Source: Thalassia testudinum (Eukaryota; Streptophyta; Magnoliopsida; Alismatales; Hydrocharitaceae). Taken from it: DNA of 64,000 nucleotides. The stretch's first letter is position 1. Each line of letters begins with the position of its first letter. Location: contig JAZHRO010000012.1 in assembly GCA_037157565.1 (NCBI GenBank), positions 3,622,501-3,686,500 on the forward strand, in the 5' to 3' direction. The translations under genes and the position numbers were made by a program. A model generated the notes under the pieces. That model saw nothing but the letters and a program-made list of their open reading frames with translations. It was not told the origin of the DNA and did not search any database. Shown piece by piece: positions 1 through 10,810 of the stretch.

Positions 1-1607
1 AACCACATAGGAACCTAAATTAAGGTGCCATAACCCTAGTACATCACCTCTAGACCTCCCTAAGGACCTAATTAGTTCCTCACTAAACCTAATTGACTTG
101 GATCTTAGTCAATTCCATCAGCCTATTCAATTGGACTCATTGAGTCCAATTGAGCCCTGATCTCAGCACACACTGTCCAATTGGACTCAGTGAGAGTCCA
201 ATTGACCTAGACCTGACTTAATTGAGTTGTTTTACTCTCAATTAAGTTTTCACACACCCAATTAAACTTGTATTAAGTTTAATTGCACTTTACCTTAGTG
301 AATTAGGGTTTATAACCCTAATTTGAGACCTACCTTGACCTAAACCCACTAGAACCCAACCTAATCAACCTAGCCACCTAAGTTTCGACCCACACACACC
401 CACACACACCATCCACACGAAAATATCTAGCCTAGAGTTCTCTAGAACTCTCTACCATGTGTGGTTGCCTTGGTTGCCAAAAATAGCAACCAAGAGCCAT
501 TCAATTTTTAGATCCACATTTGGTGGATCTAAAAACCACCATCCACCCTCTCTCTCTCACTCTCCCATGAGCTCCCACCATAGGCCTCTCTAGAGAATTC
601 CATAATTCTCTAGAGAGCTTCAATTGGGGGTATAAAAAGACCCCATGGGTGGCCATTGGCACCCATTCACTCCCTTGGCAATTGCTCTTCATTGGTGGCA
701 TTCACGCCACCTCCACTTAGCCACTCACTCCACCTCCACGAGCTCACTCCCACCACCATGGAGGACACCATGCCGGGATGTTGGATCAACCCTACCTCTC
801 TCCAAGGGTCGGCCTAAGCTACATTGGCCGCCCCTCATTCTCTTCTCGACCACTCCAAGGCCATCGGGGACCACCCCTGAATGCCCTCTACTCTTCTAGC
901 TCTAGATCATGCTCTTCATAATTTTTATTGCTTTCATTTACTGCTTAGTAGAGTAGTCTTACTTCTCCCCCAATGATGCATGCGAAATCCCCCCATTGAT
1001 TCTTGTATGCAATCATTTTCTGGTAGTTAGATTTAATTTTAAGCATTCATGTATAAGCTTTCCTTTAGATTTCCTTGTGCAACAACTCTTCCATGATGAA
1101 TGAAATTTCATTTTATATATATATATATCTCTTATGTGTTTGAAATCACCTTGAGCTGAATGATTATCATATTTGCATGATTTAAGTGCCTATTTTTTAA
1201 TTGTTTATATATTACGCACCAGCATGTCGTTTCCGGAAGATATCGAAAATCTGGCAATAAATGCCTTCTCCATAACTAGTCACCACCTCACTAGAATCGT
1301 GTACACAGAAACTCACACGTTCACTTTCGTGATTTACTTGATGCATGCGCATGTGATCCGAGTTAATAACAGGAATGGTGAAATCTTAGTTAGGAGATTG
1401 GAAACTGGCGTGCATCTTTAAATAAAGTAGAGCGGCTTGAAAAAAATAAAAAGATCGATTTTAAAAGGGAAAGCAACGCCTTCCAGAGACGAACGACCGA
1501 GACTCAAGTCTCGTTATCTTTAGAAATTAATTTTTTGACGAACATTTTTGCGCGACTATACTACGATTTTTGACGACTTTCAAATGCGCGAAAACGGCTC
1601 TCCGTCA
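1..1607 (+). mobile_element. LTR fragment, gypsy type (Athila/Tat-like), cut by window edge
   Basis: The stretch reads as the 3' part of an LTR in plus orientation. A TATA box (TATAAAA) lies at 631-637. A U5-type motif at 1478-1498 (CCTTCCAGAGACGAACGACC) resembles a motif that sits 104-145 bp before the end of every Athila-like LTR in this window. The sequence CCGTCA at 1602-1607 is the likely LTR end, 109 bp after the motif. No primer binding site follows, so this is a solo LTR or a truncated copy. Short reading frames inside it look like chance. The start lies outside the window and the end is inferred from spacing only. Confidence 0.5.
631..637 (+). promoter_or_regulatory. TATA box of the left-edge LTR
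   Basis: TATAAAA sits in a GGGG-TATAAAAAGA-CCCC context, as is usual for LTR promoters. It lies about 850 bp before the U5-type motif of the same LTR. Called from sequence only. Confidence 0.45.
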
Positions 1608-3440
1608 ATGTGCTTAAGCATTCAAATAACTAATATTGGCAAATATTATTTCAAAGGGAATCAAATAGTCTAATAAATGAAACAAGGATTTAATATAAAA
1701 AGGAAAACTTCAAATTAGTCCTTGCATTGTCATAAATAGGTCCATAGAGCTTTCAACTTGGTCCTTAGGAACTATTGCAATCTGGTCCTTTTCTCACATT
1801 CAGGTCCCTCGCCTCTTCTTCCTCCTCTCCTTCTTTCTTGTGCAGGCCGTCAACAATGAAGGAGGTCAGCAAAGCTTCCAAGCAAGAAACTGTTTGCCGA
1901 GGGTGGCAATGCGTTCCACACACTCTCGCAGAGCTTCTCGTGAAGCTTGGCCACACGAGGAGGACGGTGGCAGTCGGATGGAAGCAACGAAGAGGGAGGC
2001 GGCGTATGTGTCCAGCGGAGATGTCGGGGCATCAAAGCTCGCTTCTAAGGGGTTGGGAACCTCCGCCGTGATGTACTGAAGGTAGTCATGGCCTTCATTT
2101 GGTGCGAGGAAGCCCGGAAGTGTCCGACAGAGGCAAGGAAAATGCCAACGGACGCAAGTGTCCGATGGCTATCCACGATAAGCAATCGACCCAATAAACT
2201 TGGGGCTTTTGCACATCGTGCCCAAATGAAGCTTTGGGGGTGGTTGTCAATGTGAGAGGTGGCATGGACTGACGTGGCGAGTTTGCCGAAGTGGTGGCTG
2301 GCAGGGTCGCCGCCCGCGAAGAAGATGACGAGAATGAGGGAGGAGTTGGGGTTAAAACCTAGATCTAAGTTGCCTAACCAAATCTGGAAGAAGTGGGAGA
2401 GAAGAGGAGTTACCTAGGAGGAGTGGAGGACGGGGAAGTGGCCGGCGTGCCCACTGGACTCGGAGAAGGAGGAGACGACGTGGATGAACCACGTCCTTTG
2501 ATGGGGAGAACAGTGACGACAAGGGGAGACGAAGCCCTCAACCAATTTCAGCAGAGGAGCGACGGAGGACAAAGACTAAGAAGCTCCAAGGTCGGTGTTA
2601 ATGGTGGCGCTCACGGAGGAAGGAGGGGAGTAACGCTCGCTAAAACTCGACAACCTACAACGGCATGAGGCGAGGAAGGTTTATAGCTTGTTGGCGCGCG
2701 AGGAGAGGGCCGAAGGTTGTGGGAACGGCTCGCTGAACTTGCGTGGCCGACGGTTGCGGAGGTGGAAGGTGAGGTTGTTGCTGGAGGGGGCATTTTTGCA
2801 AAAATATTGAAAGTTGAGGGGACATTTGTAAGAAAATCAGGAATTAAAGATCAAAATGCAAAGATGACAAAGATGAAGTTCAAATGAACCCAAATTTTTA
2901 TGGTAGCCTTATTTGGATATAGGGAAGTTGATGGTGACTTCAATTTTGTGTTTTGATGTTATTTTCATGATCAATTTAAATTTAGACCCCAATTGTACCA
3001 AATACCTATCTATGATTCTGTTTTAGGTAAAAATGAGTTCTCATTGTCAAATTGACTGTGCTAAATCTTATAAAATATTTTTAATTTATTTTTAGAATGT
3101 TTAGATCACATTTATTTTCATCAAAATTGTTTTAATTGAAGTGGAGTTTTTATTAAAATTAAATATTCAATTTGAATGTTAATCCTAAATTATTCAATAC
3201 CAACCCATTTTTGGGACATTTAAGCTCAATTGACCTTTGATTAATCATAAGTTCACTCTCCAGCTATTCTGCATTCATAATTGTTTGTGAAAATTGTAGA
3301 ATTAACCTCTTTTTCTATTAATTCCTCTCTCTTTAACCAAGATTGAGTTATACCACTCAATGTATTAATTAGGTGAATTTAACCTTGGAACTTAGCTAAA
3401 TTAGGTTAGTTATAGAGAATGATGGCTATGCCATCACCGA
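1608..3440. other. Unassigned stretch with GC-rich core and weak inverted ends
   Basis: No convincing gene is seen. A GC-rich core (about 1800-2780) is bordered by AT-rich arms that look like a degenerate inverted repeat. The left arm at about 1700-1790 reads, on the reverse strand, with TTGAAAG, GGAC, ATTT and TGAAGTTT in the same order as the right arm at about 2795-2885. That could be a decayed Mutator-like element with captured sequence, but no clear target duplication was found. From 2890 to 3440 the sequence is AT-rich with no recognisable feature. Confidence 0.25.
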
Positions 3441-3692
3441 CCAACTTGATCGCGACATAGCTGCTCGCAGCCGTCACCTTGTTGCTCCTTGCCATGTGTT
3501 GCGAAATTTGCTCCTCCACAACGACCTGCAGCTCCCTTAACTTCAGCTTCACCACGGGCCTCCTCGAGCTTTAGGTCGTTCTCCTCCAGTTGTCGTTGTG
3601 CCACCATGAAGGCCTCCCAAAGCTTCCACCTCCCCTGCTCCTCTAGTGCCGCCCGCAGGCCCTCAAGGTCGAGGACTAGCATGTTGACCTTC
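3441..3692 (-). repeat. Dispersed repeat, copy 1 of 2 (coiled-coil-like frame)
   Basis: This segment recurs in the same orientation at 5523-5776 with roughly 80% identity by eye. On the minus strand both copies translate to a charged, helix-like peptide containing LEGL, AALEEQGRWKLWEAF and ENDxKxEEARGEA. That suggests a shared ancestral coding segment, possibly of a transposable element. I do not recognise the family. The two copies flank a truncated LTR. No start-to-stop gene structure is evident. Confidence 0.5.
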
Positions 3693-4052
3693 AGATGGTA
3701 TAAATTTCTCTGATATAGTTCGAGAAAGATCAGAGGTCAAGGGCCAAGATGGTGTAAATCCGCACTTTAGATGACAAAGCCAACCACACGAATGGGTTCG
3801 GATCAACAATCACAGTCCAACGGTGCGAAAATCGGTCCAATCTGACATCCGTGGCATCATCTACAACACATAAAAGATGGACGACCAAGATGGCGCCACG
3901 TGGCGCAATCTCAACCGCTCAAACCAACCCAACAGAAGCTTGAAGACCCACCACACTCTCGCTCTCTCCTTAACGCAAGATCAAATATGGGCCATTGGAT
4001 CTTGATCCAATGGCCATAGCGCGCGCATCGCGATTAGAAAGTTTACAAAGAA

Positions 4053-4120
4053 GAGGGATAGCGCAGTGAGCGAAGGCATTACACAGAGGCAAAGACGCGG
4101 GTTCAATCCCTGCCTCGCCT
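4053..4120 (+). repeat. tRNA-like Pol III head (possible SINE piece) inside LTR
   Basis: A box A-like motif TAGCGCAGTGAG (4059-4070) is followed after about 30 nt by a box B-like motif GGTTCAATCCC (4100-4110), the order and spacing of a tRNA-derived internal promoter. I could not pair a full tRNA cloverleaf, so it is not called as a tRNA gene. I do not see a counterpart in the D LTR, so it may be a SINE fragment inserted in this copy. Confidence 0.4.
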
Positions 4121-4567
4121 CAAATCAAGGTGCAGGCATGGAGTGGGCTCAATTGAGTCGTTGGATGGTGAGTGGGCGGCGCAGATGCGAGCAACATGGC
4201 AGCACGGATGAGCGTGGATCGTGAACGTGCCATCGGATGCACCATTTGACGCAGAAGGCACTAATGTGAAGAGCTACGAGTGCGCGTTCTGGGCCGTTGA
4301 TCCTTCATCTAACGGTGAAGAGTGGGCACGCTTAATGCTCGAAGCAGTAGCGGCGGGGAGAGCTTTTAAGTCGTCCAATCGCTTGATCGGATGGCTGAGA
4401 GCACGTAGGCGTGCATTGGCATTGAGGTGCGTGGAAGGAGAGAAGGCACAGGCAAGTGGCACCTACACCCACATTCAAGGGCTTTAGTGACGTTTAAATT
4501 CGTCACTAAAGGCCCTAAATTAATGATTTGAGATGAAATGACCCATTTGCCCCCTCCAATCTACACC

Positions 4568-4575
4568 TATATATA
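4568..4575 (+). promoter_or_regulatory. TATA box of truncated D-family LTR
   Basis: TATATATA in the context CACCTATATATAGCCC, about 560 bp before the U5-type motif. D's own LTR has TATAAAAG at the matching place on the opposite strand (about 24815-24825). Confidence 0.45.
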
Positions 4576-5260
4576 GCCCTACGACCCCCACACTTTCTTT
4601 ATCCCTTCTTCTCTTCTCTCACCCCCTCCAAAGCTCTAAGAGCTTGCCCCAAACTCAGAATGCTCTTTTAGAGTAAAAATTAGAATTTTTTCACCTTCTC
4701 CCCCCTTCGTAGAGCATCCCGTGGTTGTCCTCTTACTCCATTCGGGAAGTGAATCTCGCGACGACAACGTCCTACCTCGCCCCCGATTCCTCCCACTTCA
4801 TTCTCCTTCCTGCTTCGTCCTCTATCTTCTAGGCATCGTCCCATCTGGCTCGTTCTCCAAGCAATCGTCGAGGATCCATTCTCTTTACCGCTTTCTAGAG
4901 TAGATTTACTGCTTTCTAGCATAGATTTCCTGCTTTCTAGTTGTAATGATTAGTGTAATGAACAGCATTTGATGATGAAATCCATGTTTATTCTACCTCT
5001 CTTTTATCTTTATTTGTAATATTCTCTCTCTCTCTTCTATTTATTATTTGTTAAATAGATAGCTAGCTTTCGACCAACTAATCTATTTTGTGACGAATAA
5101 AATAAATGCGTATTTTTAATCAAACGTCCACCTCCCTGTGTTCGATCTGGAATTCTTAGAGTTTCGGTATAAATTTATATGTTGACGGATTTCATCGCAA
5201 ATCAAACTACGACGACGGGTTTTCAAAATCCAACTCCGTTTGTGACGATTTCTGATTACA

Positions 5261-5522
5261 ATAGACATGACTTGATTCGTAATGACGTAAATATTAAGGA
5301 TTGCCTAGATGCTAATAAGAATAAAGAAGACAAATAACAAACTCAGCACTTGGATTGGAGCCCCATTGTGTGCTCTTCCCATCACCATCATGTGAGCCGC
5401 AGGGCCACCGGGATGGCCTCTCAGAGCTGTCCCCTCCCCTAATCCTCCAACGTCGCTTGTAGCCCCTAGGCGAACCAGTGTGTCTTCATCCCCCTCGTCG
5501 TAGAGGGGCATCAAGGCCCCAG
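5261..5522. other. Unassigned stretch between LTR end and repeat copy 2
   Basis: The first part, just after the LTR end, is AT-rich. From about 5340 it turns GC-rich and runs into repeat copy 2. No gene or transposon end was recognised. Confidence 0.2.
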
Positions 5523-5776
5523 CCAATTCGATCACGACGTAGCAGCTTACAGTCATCGCCTTGTTGCTCCTCGCCATGTGTTGCCAAATTTGCTCCTCTG
5601 CAGTGACCTGTAGCTCCCTTGACTCCAGCTTCACCACGGGCCTCCTCGAACTTTGGGTCGTTCTCCCCCAGTCGTCGTTGTGCCACCACAAAGGCCTCCC
5701 AGAGCTTCCACCTCCCCTGCTCCTCTAGTGCTGCCTGCAGGCCCTCAAGGTGGAGGAGGACCAGCACATTGACCTT
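5523..5776 (-). repeat. Dispersed repeat, copy 2 of 2 (coiled-coil-like frame)
   Basis: Counterpart of 3441-3692 in the same orientation. The minus-strand frame again gives AALEEQGRWKLWEAF and related charged residues. GC-rich sequence continues on both sides and may be more of the same unidentified coding relic. Confidence 0.5.
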
Positions 5777-7300
5777 GGAGTTGATCTTGGAACCCTAAGA
5801 TTGATATCTCGCAAAATCAACAAAAACAAAGCATATCACTGATAATTAGGAGTGAACGCACATACCTAGACCCAAAGGGTGAGAATGAGGAGATGAGATC
5901 CAAATCTAGATCTGGAAACTTGGAAGAAGAACAAGGAGGGGAATGTGGTGGGAGTTAACCTCTCGCTTCCTCCTTGGCGTTGGGTTGCCCTCGAGGTAGT
6001 TATCGTCATCGCAAGACCACCACCAGCACCTGCTCCTTCTCCTCTTCCCACCATCCTCCTTGGCATTGTCTCTAATCCCCTGCACAGGGGGTCCTACGAG
6101 TGGAGCCCGTCGGGGAAGGAGGCAGAGGAGGAGGAAGGGAAGGGCACGTTGGCAGCAACGTAGGAGAGGAGAGGGAGGAGCAACGAGGAGGGTAGTGGAG
6201 AAGTGGAGGGGAAGGGGTTAGGGTTTGGGAGAGAGTGATAAGGGAAGTCGTCTTGGAGAGGTGGTTGTAGCTCATCGAGTAGGGGTGGGTAGGGAAGGGG
6301 GTTTGGAGAGTGGGAGGGTTTAACGTTGGAAAACTTACAGATAAATAATAATTTAATGATGATTATTAATTGTTATCAATAAATAAGAGTGATGATTTTT
6401 TTTGTTGTTATAATTAACGACGAATATATAAAAGCATTGTTAATTTTAAAGAAATAATGACGAATAATTTAAATTATTATTATGTTTAAGATATAACGAT
6501 GAATATTAATAATCATCATTAATTTTTTTGTTATCTTTTATTCATTTTGTTGTAATGTTAAAATTTAAGATAAATGCATTATTTTTTATAAAATATATTT
6601 AAAAAAATAAGATAATATCTTTCAAAATCGCAGCATGAAATCTTGGGGGTGACGTTTGATTTTACATAGAAATTTTAATTTTTAGTTTTCATTTTAGAAC
6701 ATCTAACTAGATGATAAATATGTTGGGACACATGTTAAGAATGCACCTTGCAATATATTTTATAATGTGTAATATGAGATACGGTGAGAGAATACAATGA
6801 ATTATTATATGTGGTGATTTTAGTCAAGGTGTTTTGATTTTTTATAAGTGAAAATTATTTTTAATAGGTGAAAAATTATATTTTATTAGTGAAAAATTAT
6901 TTTTTCAAGTAAGAAATCACTTTTAAGGTATACACGTGTGTTTTTGTTTAATTTCAACCGATGTTTTTGATTTTCAATTGTTGAAAATTATTATCAATTG
7001 ATATTTTTAAATTTTCAACCAGTGTATTTTAATTTTTAATTAATGTGTTTTAATTTTTCCACCTATGATGGGGTGGGTTACTTTGTGTAAGTGGAGGTGG
7101 ACCCACCTTCGCTTTTTTGGAGTGAATTGGCATTTTTTTTTTTTTGAGTGGGAGCATGAGCGAGGGCTTGAATCAGTGTAATTTGCGTATCTTTGTTGGG
7201 CGGGGGCGTGAATGAGGTGCTATGCATCGGAAAATTTGTTACTCACCATTACTCCAAGAGGCATAATGTAGGTAAATAAATATAAATAACCGCTGCATGG
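5777..7300. other. Unassigned; GC-rich then AT-rich
   Basis: From 5777 to 6310 the sequence is GC-rich without a convincing gene. From 6310 to 7130 it is very AT-rich. Three degenerate copies of a TAAYGAYGAAT-like word occur between 6410 and 6500. A stretch ending TTTTGTTGTAATG (6545-6557) faintly resembles a decayed CACTA transposon end, but no matching other end was found. Nothing else is supported. Confidence 0.2.
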
Positions 7301-7303
7301 TTC

Positions 7304-7309
7304 TTTATT
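7304..7309 (-). terminator. Possible poly(A) signal AATAAA of the knottin-like gene
   Basis: AATAAA on the minus strand, about 170 bp downstream of the stop codon at 7481-7483. Position and orientation fit a plant near-upstream element, but AATAAA is common in AT-rich DNA. Confidence 0.35.
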
Positions 7310-7480
7310 TAATAAACAAGCAAGGCAAGTGAACATATATTGCATGCATTCATGTAACATACTTTAAATCCAACAGCCCGCAGGGAATCACTCCCAACAT
7401 GAAACGACGGATACAAACATGCATTATTCATAGGGTAGATAGTGGAAGTACGTACGGTAATTAACGTAAGCATACGTAGA

Positions 7481-7753
7481 TTAAGAGTAGTAGCAGTCTC
7501 CGACACAAAAGCCGGTGGCTATCTTAGGAGCTGGTGCAGGTATGCATGTACAACCCGATTGGCATGGGCCAAGAAGCCCTCCGCAATATTCACCTGGGCA
7601 ACGCTTCAGCCCCATGGCAGATGGCAAATCTATCAAAGAAATGTAACGAGCAGTTTCAGCTGGCAAGTCACGAATGGCCGATGACGGTGTAGCCAAGGAG
7701 GAGACCATGACTGCCAACACTACCAACGAACGTGTAAACAACTTCCTCTCAAT
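7481..7753 (-). CDS. Knottin-like secreted cysteine-rich peptide (albumin-1/PA1b-like), start codon uncertain
   Basis: The frame ends with a seven-cysteine domain with spacing C-x4-C-x6-C-x3-C-x1-C-x12-C-x3-C. The first six cysteines and the C-x-C-I-P part resemble the albumin-1 b-chain (PA1b/leginsulin) knottins. These are small disulfide-rich defence or signalling peptides made in the secretory pathway. Before the domain lies a hydrophobic run (LFTRSLVVLAVMVSSLA), as in a signal peptide, then a linker of about 30 residues. A TATA box (7806-7813) lies just upstream. Downstream of it the first in-frame ATG is at 7706-7708, inside the hydrophobic run, which would leave a truncated signal. The codon at 7751-7753, where a signal peptide would naturally begin, is ATT. 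The frame stays open upstream to an ATG at 7859-7861, but that lies before the TATA box. So the gene may have lost its start, use a non-AUG start, or have an unseen first exon. Family assignment is by cysteine pattern only. Confidence 0.5.
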   Translation of the reverse strand: MERKLFTRSLVVLAVMVSSLATPSSAIRDLPAETARYISLIDLPSAMGLKRCPGEYCGGLLGPCQSGCTCIPAPAPKIATGFCVGDCYYS

Positions 7754-7805
7754 TTCTTCCCGGAAACACTTTTGCTTACTATAGTCTATTCCTTCACTCC
7801 ATCGG

Positions 7806-7813
7806 TATTTATA
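7806..7813 (-). promoter_or_regulatory. TATA box of the knottin-like gene
   Basis: TATAAATA on the minus strand. It would place the transcription start near 7775-7785, about 25-30 bp before the hydrophobic-signal coding region. That rules out the in-frame ATG at 7859-7861 as the start if this box is used. Confidence 0.5.
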
Positions 7814-8129
7814 GAACAGTGGATAGGGTTTTACTAAGTCGACGTGATAAAAAGATAGCATCCAAACAAGGGGTACATGAAATCATGGACACTACCTAAC
7901 AAATGCCGGCTCAAAAGTAGATATCGATCGATGCATATGTAATGACAAAAGTGATGAATGTGGCAAATTATATAGGGGCAGTGGCTGTGGTTTGGATGGA
8001 GATTTTTACATTGTATTTTATTATTGTATCTATATTCTTATAAACTTGTGTTATTATACATATGTTTCCTATCATTACATATAACAATAAATGGTGTTAA
8101 TTGTGGTTAATATGTAATTCCCTACAATA
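7814..8129. other. Upstream region of the knottin-like gene
   Basis: AT-rich intergenic sequence between the putative promoter and the solo LTR insertion. No other feature was recognised. Confidence 0.3.
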
Positions 8130-8134
8130 GTTAA
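8130..8134. repeat. Target-site duplication GTTAA, left copy
   Basis: GTTAA directly precedes the LTR start TGTAAAG at 8135 and recurs directly after the LTR end GTAACA at 10806-10810. Confidence 0.85.
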
Positions 8135-8324
8135 TGTAAAGATCCATCCTGATTTTAGTCTTTTAAGACATCTAGAGTGTTAGTCAGACGTCTGAACTCC
8201 TTTCCGGACGTTTGGAAATTGAAAAATCTGTACGCACCCTGTGGTCTGCGCACAGGCGACGTGCAGACTCTTCTTCTCTCTCCTTCCTTCGTCTTTTCCC
8301 CTCCAAACCCTAACCCCCCGACCC

Positions 8325-8331
8325 TATATAA
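8325..8331 (+). promoter_or_regulatory. TATA box of the solo LTR
   Basis: TATATAA in the context ACCCTATATAAGAGACCCC, typical of an LTR promoter, 190 bp after the LTR start. Confidence 0.55.
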
Positions 8332-9694
8332 GAGACCCCCCTTCCTCTCCTCTCCACTCCACCACTACCACCACACCTTCCACTCCACTGCCGTGAGCAG
8401 AGGCGCGAGAGAGAGAGAGAGTGAGAGCGAGGAGGAGGAGTGGGCATGAGGAGGAGGAGAGGGTCGAGGTCATGAGCTTCGTGGAAGCTTGTCGGAGGCT
8501 CACACGGCCACCGCAGTGCATGCGGGAGGAGGAGGATGTTGGGGCGTCGTCCCCGACCTTCTGCAGCAGTTGGGGCTGCAGCGGAGAGAAAGGAGCCGCA
8601 GCGGAGCGCGGCGAGAAGCACAAGAGCGCGGTCTGACACTGGAATTTTTCCAGTATCAGACGTCCGAAGTGTCTTCCGAACGACTGGCTGGACATCTGGC
8701 GTCGACACTAGACGTCTGAAAGCAAGTGCATCGTGAAGGTACGTCTTCTTCGCGGTTACAGCCATGCAGGCCGCATCGCAGTTGATTCTATTTGGGATAA
8801 AGTAGGTTGCTGCTCTGTCGTGTGCAGAAGCAGCTTTGGGAAGGCACGTAGAACGTCCTTCTACGCACTTTCGGACGTCTGGACAGCTTACTAAACGACA
8901 GAAGGCATTCCCAAACAACCGGAGGACTGGTCAGATGTCTGGAACTGTTTCCAGATGGTCGCGGAGTCCTGGACATCTGAGGTCGCTGTAAGAACTTGAG
9001 GTGAGTCTCTGTGACTTTTAAGACGTCTGGACTTCTTTCCAGACGTCTGATTTGAGTCAGTAGACATGTTTTTGACCTGTCTAGGGTCCGATCGGGATTC
9101 GTTTTACGCAAACAAATTATCTGTGGTTTCCTTGTGAATTCCTCTACATATTAGAAACCTTTATATACTATTCTAAACCTTCCATTGTGATGTATTCCTT
9201 GGTACAGGACTTTGACCTGTTGCGTGTCTGGGGCTTGCAGAGGAGCGTGGGCTTGCAGTTCGAGCCCCCAATACTCTCGGATTGTCTGGTAGAGTGGTTC
9301 ACCCCTGTTATACTTATAAAATATGAATGCATCTATGAAAATTAGACAACTGGAAACCTAGGGTGCGGCATGAACCCTAGGACGAGAAATGGTTGAACCG
9401 ATTGTTTGCGTAATTGAAATTGTATTTATAAATTAATGAGCTAAATTGTTAGTAACTGCCTGTTAATGAATATGAGTTGCCTGAGATAACTAAACAGTTA
9501 CCTATGATATCACTTATTGCATGTGTTAAATTGTGTAAATACGAACTGCATGTGTATAAACGAGAACCGAATTGTGAATGATGAAACCTGGATTGGAATA
9601 ATATGGTGAACATGAGTATGAACCCTATGGGGAGTTAGGAGTAGAGCTCCTATGGATAGATGGAAAAGCCTGGAATGTGGATGGGAAGTGTGCC

Positions 9695-9917
9695 AGCCCT
9701 TGAGTACGTTGTACCAAGGAGAGCGACTGTCCCCTTTTTAGTGTAGAGCGGAGTTAGCCGCCCTTGGGTTGGGACCCGAGGTTAGGATTGGCCACTCTAC
9801 ATCGACTTCTGTTAGCCCTCGCGTACATGGTACCGAGGCGAACTACTAGTGTAGGGAGCGAGCTAGACACCCCATGGGGCCTAGGGTTCAGCTAGCCACC
9901 CTACATCGACTTGTTAG
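9695..9917 (+). repeat. Two-unit diverged tandem repeat inside solo LTR
   Basis: Unit 1 (9695-9813) and unit 2 (9814-9917) both run from AGCCCT-GTAC-GGTACC-like sequence to a shared CTACATCGACTT end. Each unit contains GTGTAG near its middle and CTACA near its end, so each could fold into a hairpin. Confidence 0.55.
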
Positions 9918-10805
9918 GCCCTCTAGGCAAATCGGGGTAGTCAGACGATGGTGCGCAAACTGTGGAGGGGCGAGACCCCTGTTTGGTTCTGAGGGACTAG
10001 ACCCCTGTTTCTGAAAGGGCTAGGCCTTATATTATTCCGTGCTATACTTTAAGCATACCCGCTAGCGGAAACGACTGACTGCGTGCCAGTGTGGGGTAGC
10101 TACCCGTGTGCTTATCACAAATGCCGTAGTCACCGATACGTCTGTCAGTGACCTCGAGGTGGTTGACTGGGTGTAGGACTACCACAGGGGACTCTCCCAG
10201 CCAGGAGAGCACCACGTGTACCTTCTACTCTTCGAAAAATATTACAATCAAGATCGTTCCCACGAGGAACATGCAAGATCAAGAAAGAAATCTAAAAGTA
10301 AACCAATGTGGTGAGAAAGAAATTACCTGTAAAATAAATAACTGGAAAAGGATAAATATACCTGCTAGTTTCTACTACTTTAGATAGTTTGGTTACCACT
10401 CTACTCAACGTTTGCTGAATCCGTTTTCTCATAACACTGTTCAGGTCCAGGAGTTGAACAGCTCGAATTATCAGCTGCAGAGGGTGCTGGGCCCATTCGA
10501 GCCCAGCCGTAGTTTCCAGTACTTTTGTTATACTCTCTTTTCTGTTATAGTGAGTTTCAGACTTGTTACTGTTCCTATTACTGTTGCTTTTGTTCTACTT
10601 TCCTGTTGTTGTGGTGGTATGTACTGAACTAGCAACTTTTACTTTCCTTTACTGCATGTACGCTTTTACTGTTAGTTATATTGCATAGTGAATGTGGTTT
10701 ATTTTCCTACTTTTCGATTATTTCTTGTTGGACGACTAGGTCTTGGGATTAGTCGAGACGAGTCGATCTCGGGTCCTGTAGGGATTCGGGAACCGAGTCG
10801 TAACA

Positions 10806-10810
10806 GTTAA
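10806..10810. repeat. Target-site duplication GTTAA, right copy
   Basis: Matches 8130-8134 and directly follows the LTR end. Confidence 0.85.

Larger units (their letters stand above)
3735..5260 (+). mobile_element. 5'-truncated LTR of the D family
   Basis: Reverse-strand comparison with D's LTR (24179-25751) shows the same blocks in order: the segment around GAGGTCAAGGGCCAAGATGG, the GATGGACGACCAAGATGGC segment, the palindrome built on TTTAGTGACG (4481-4512), a TATA box, the U5 motif (5132-5151) and the terminal segment ending GATTACA at 5260. About 290 bp at the start of the D LTR have no counterpart here. No primer binding site follows position 5260. It is therefore a truncated solo LTR or LTR relic in plus orientation. 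Confidence 0.65.
8135..10805 (+). mobile_element. Solo LTR, long gypsy-type (possibly Tekay/Del), 2671 bp
   Basis: Starts TGTAAAG, ends CGTAACA and is flanked by the perfect 5-bp duplication GTTAA, so both ends are set by sequence. TATATAA at 8325-8331 gives plus orientation. It carries several copies of the palindromic word (C)AGACGTCT(G) at about 8185, 8709, 9022 and 9042, with variants between. It also has a two-unit tandem repeat at 9695-9917. There is no internal coding region, so it is the product of LTR-LTR recombination. The very long LTR and its GC-rich terminal part recall Tekay/Del chromoviruses, but that lineage call is a guess. Antisense and sense frames inside (for example 8310-8918) are not genes. 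Confidence 0.85.

Noticed and set aside
6310..6560. CACTA transposon end
   Set aside because: Only a weak TTGTAATG-like end and loose repeats; no CACTA start or matching inverted end found.
8310..8918. 202-codon antisense frame in the solo LTR
   Set aside because: It lies over GC-rich LTR sequence with overlapping frames on both strands and no known domain.
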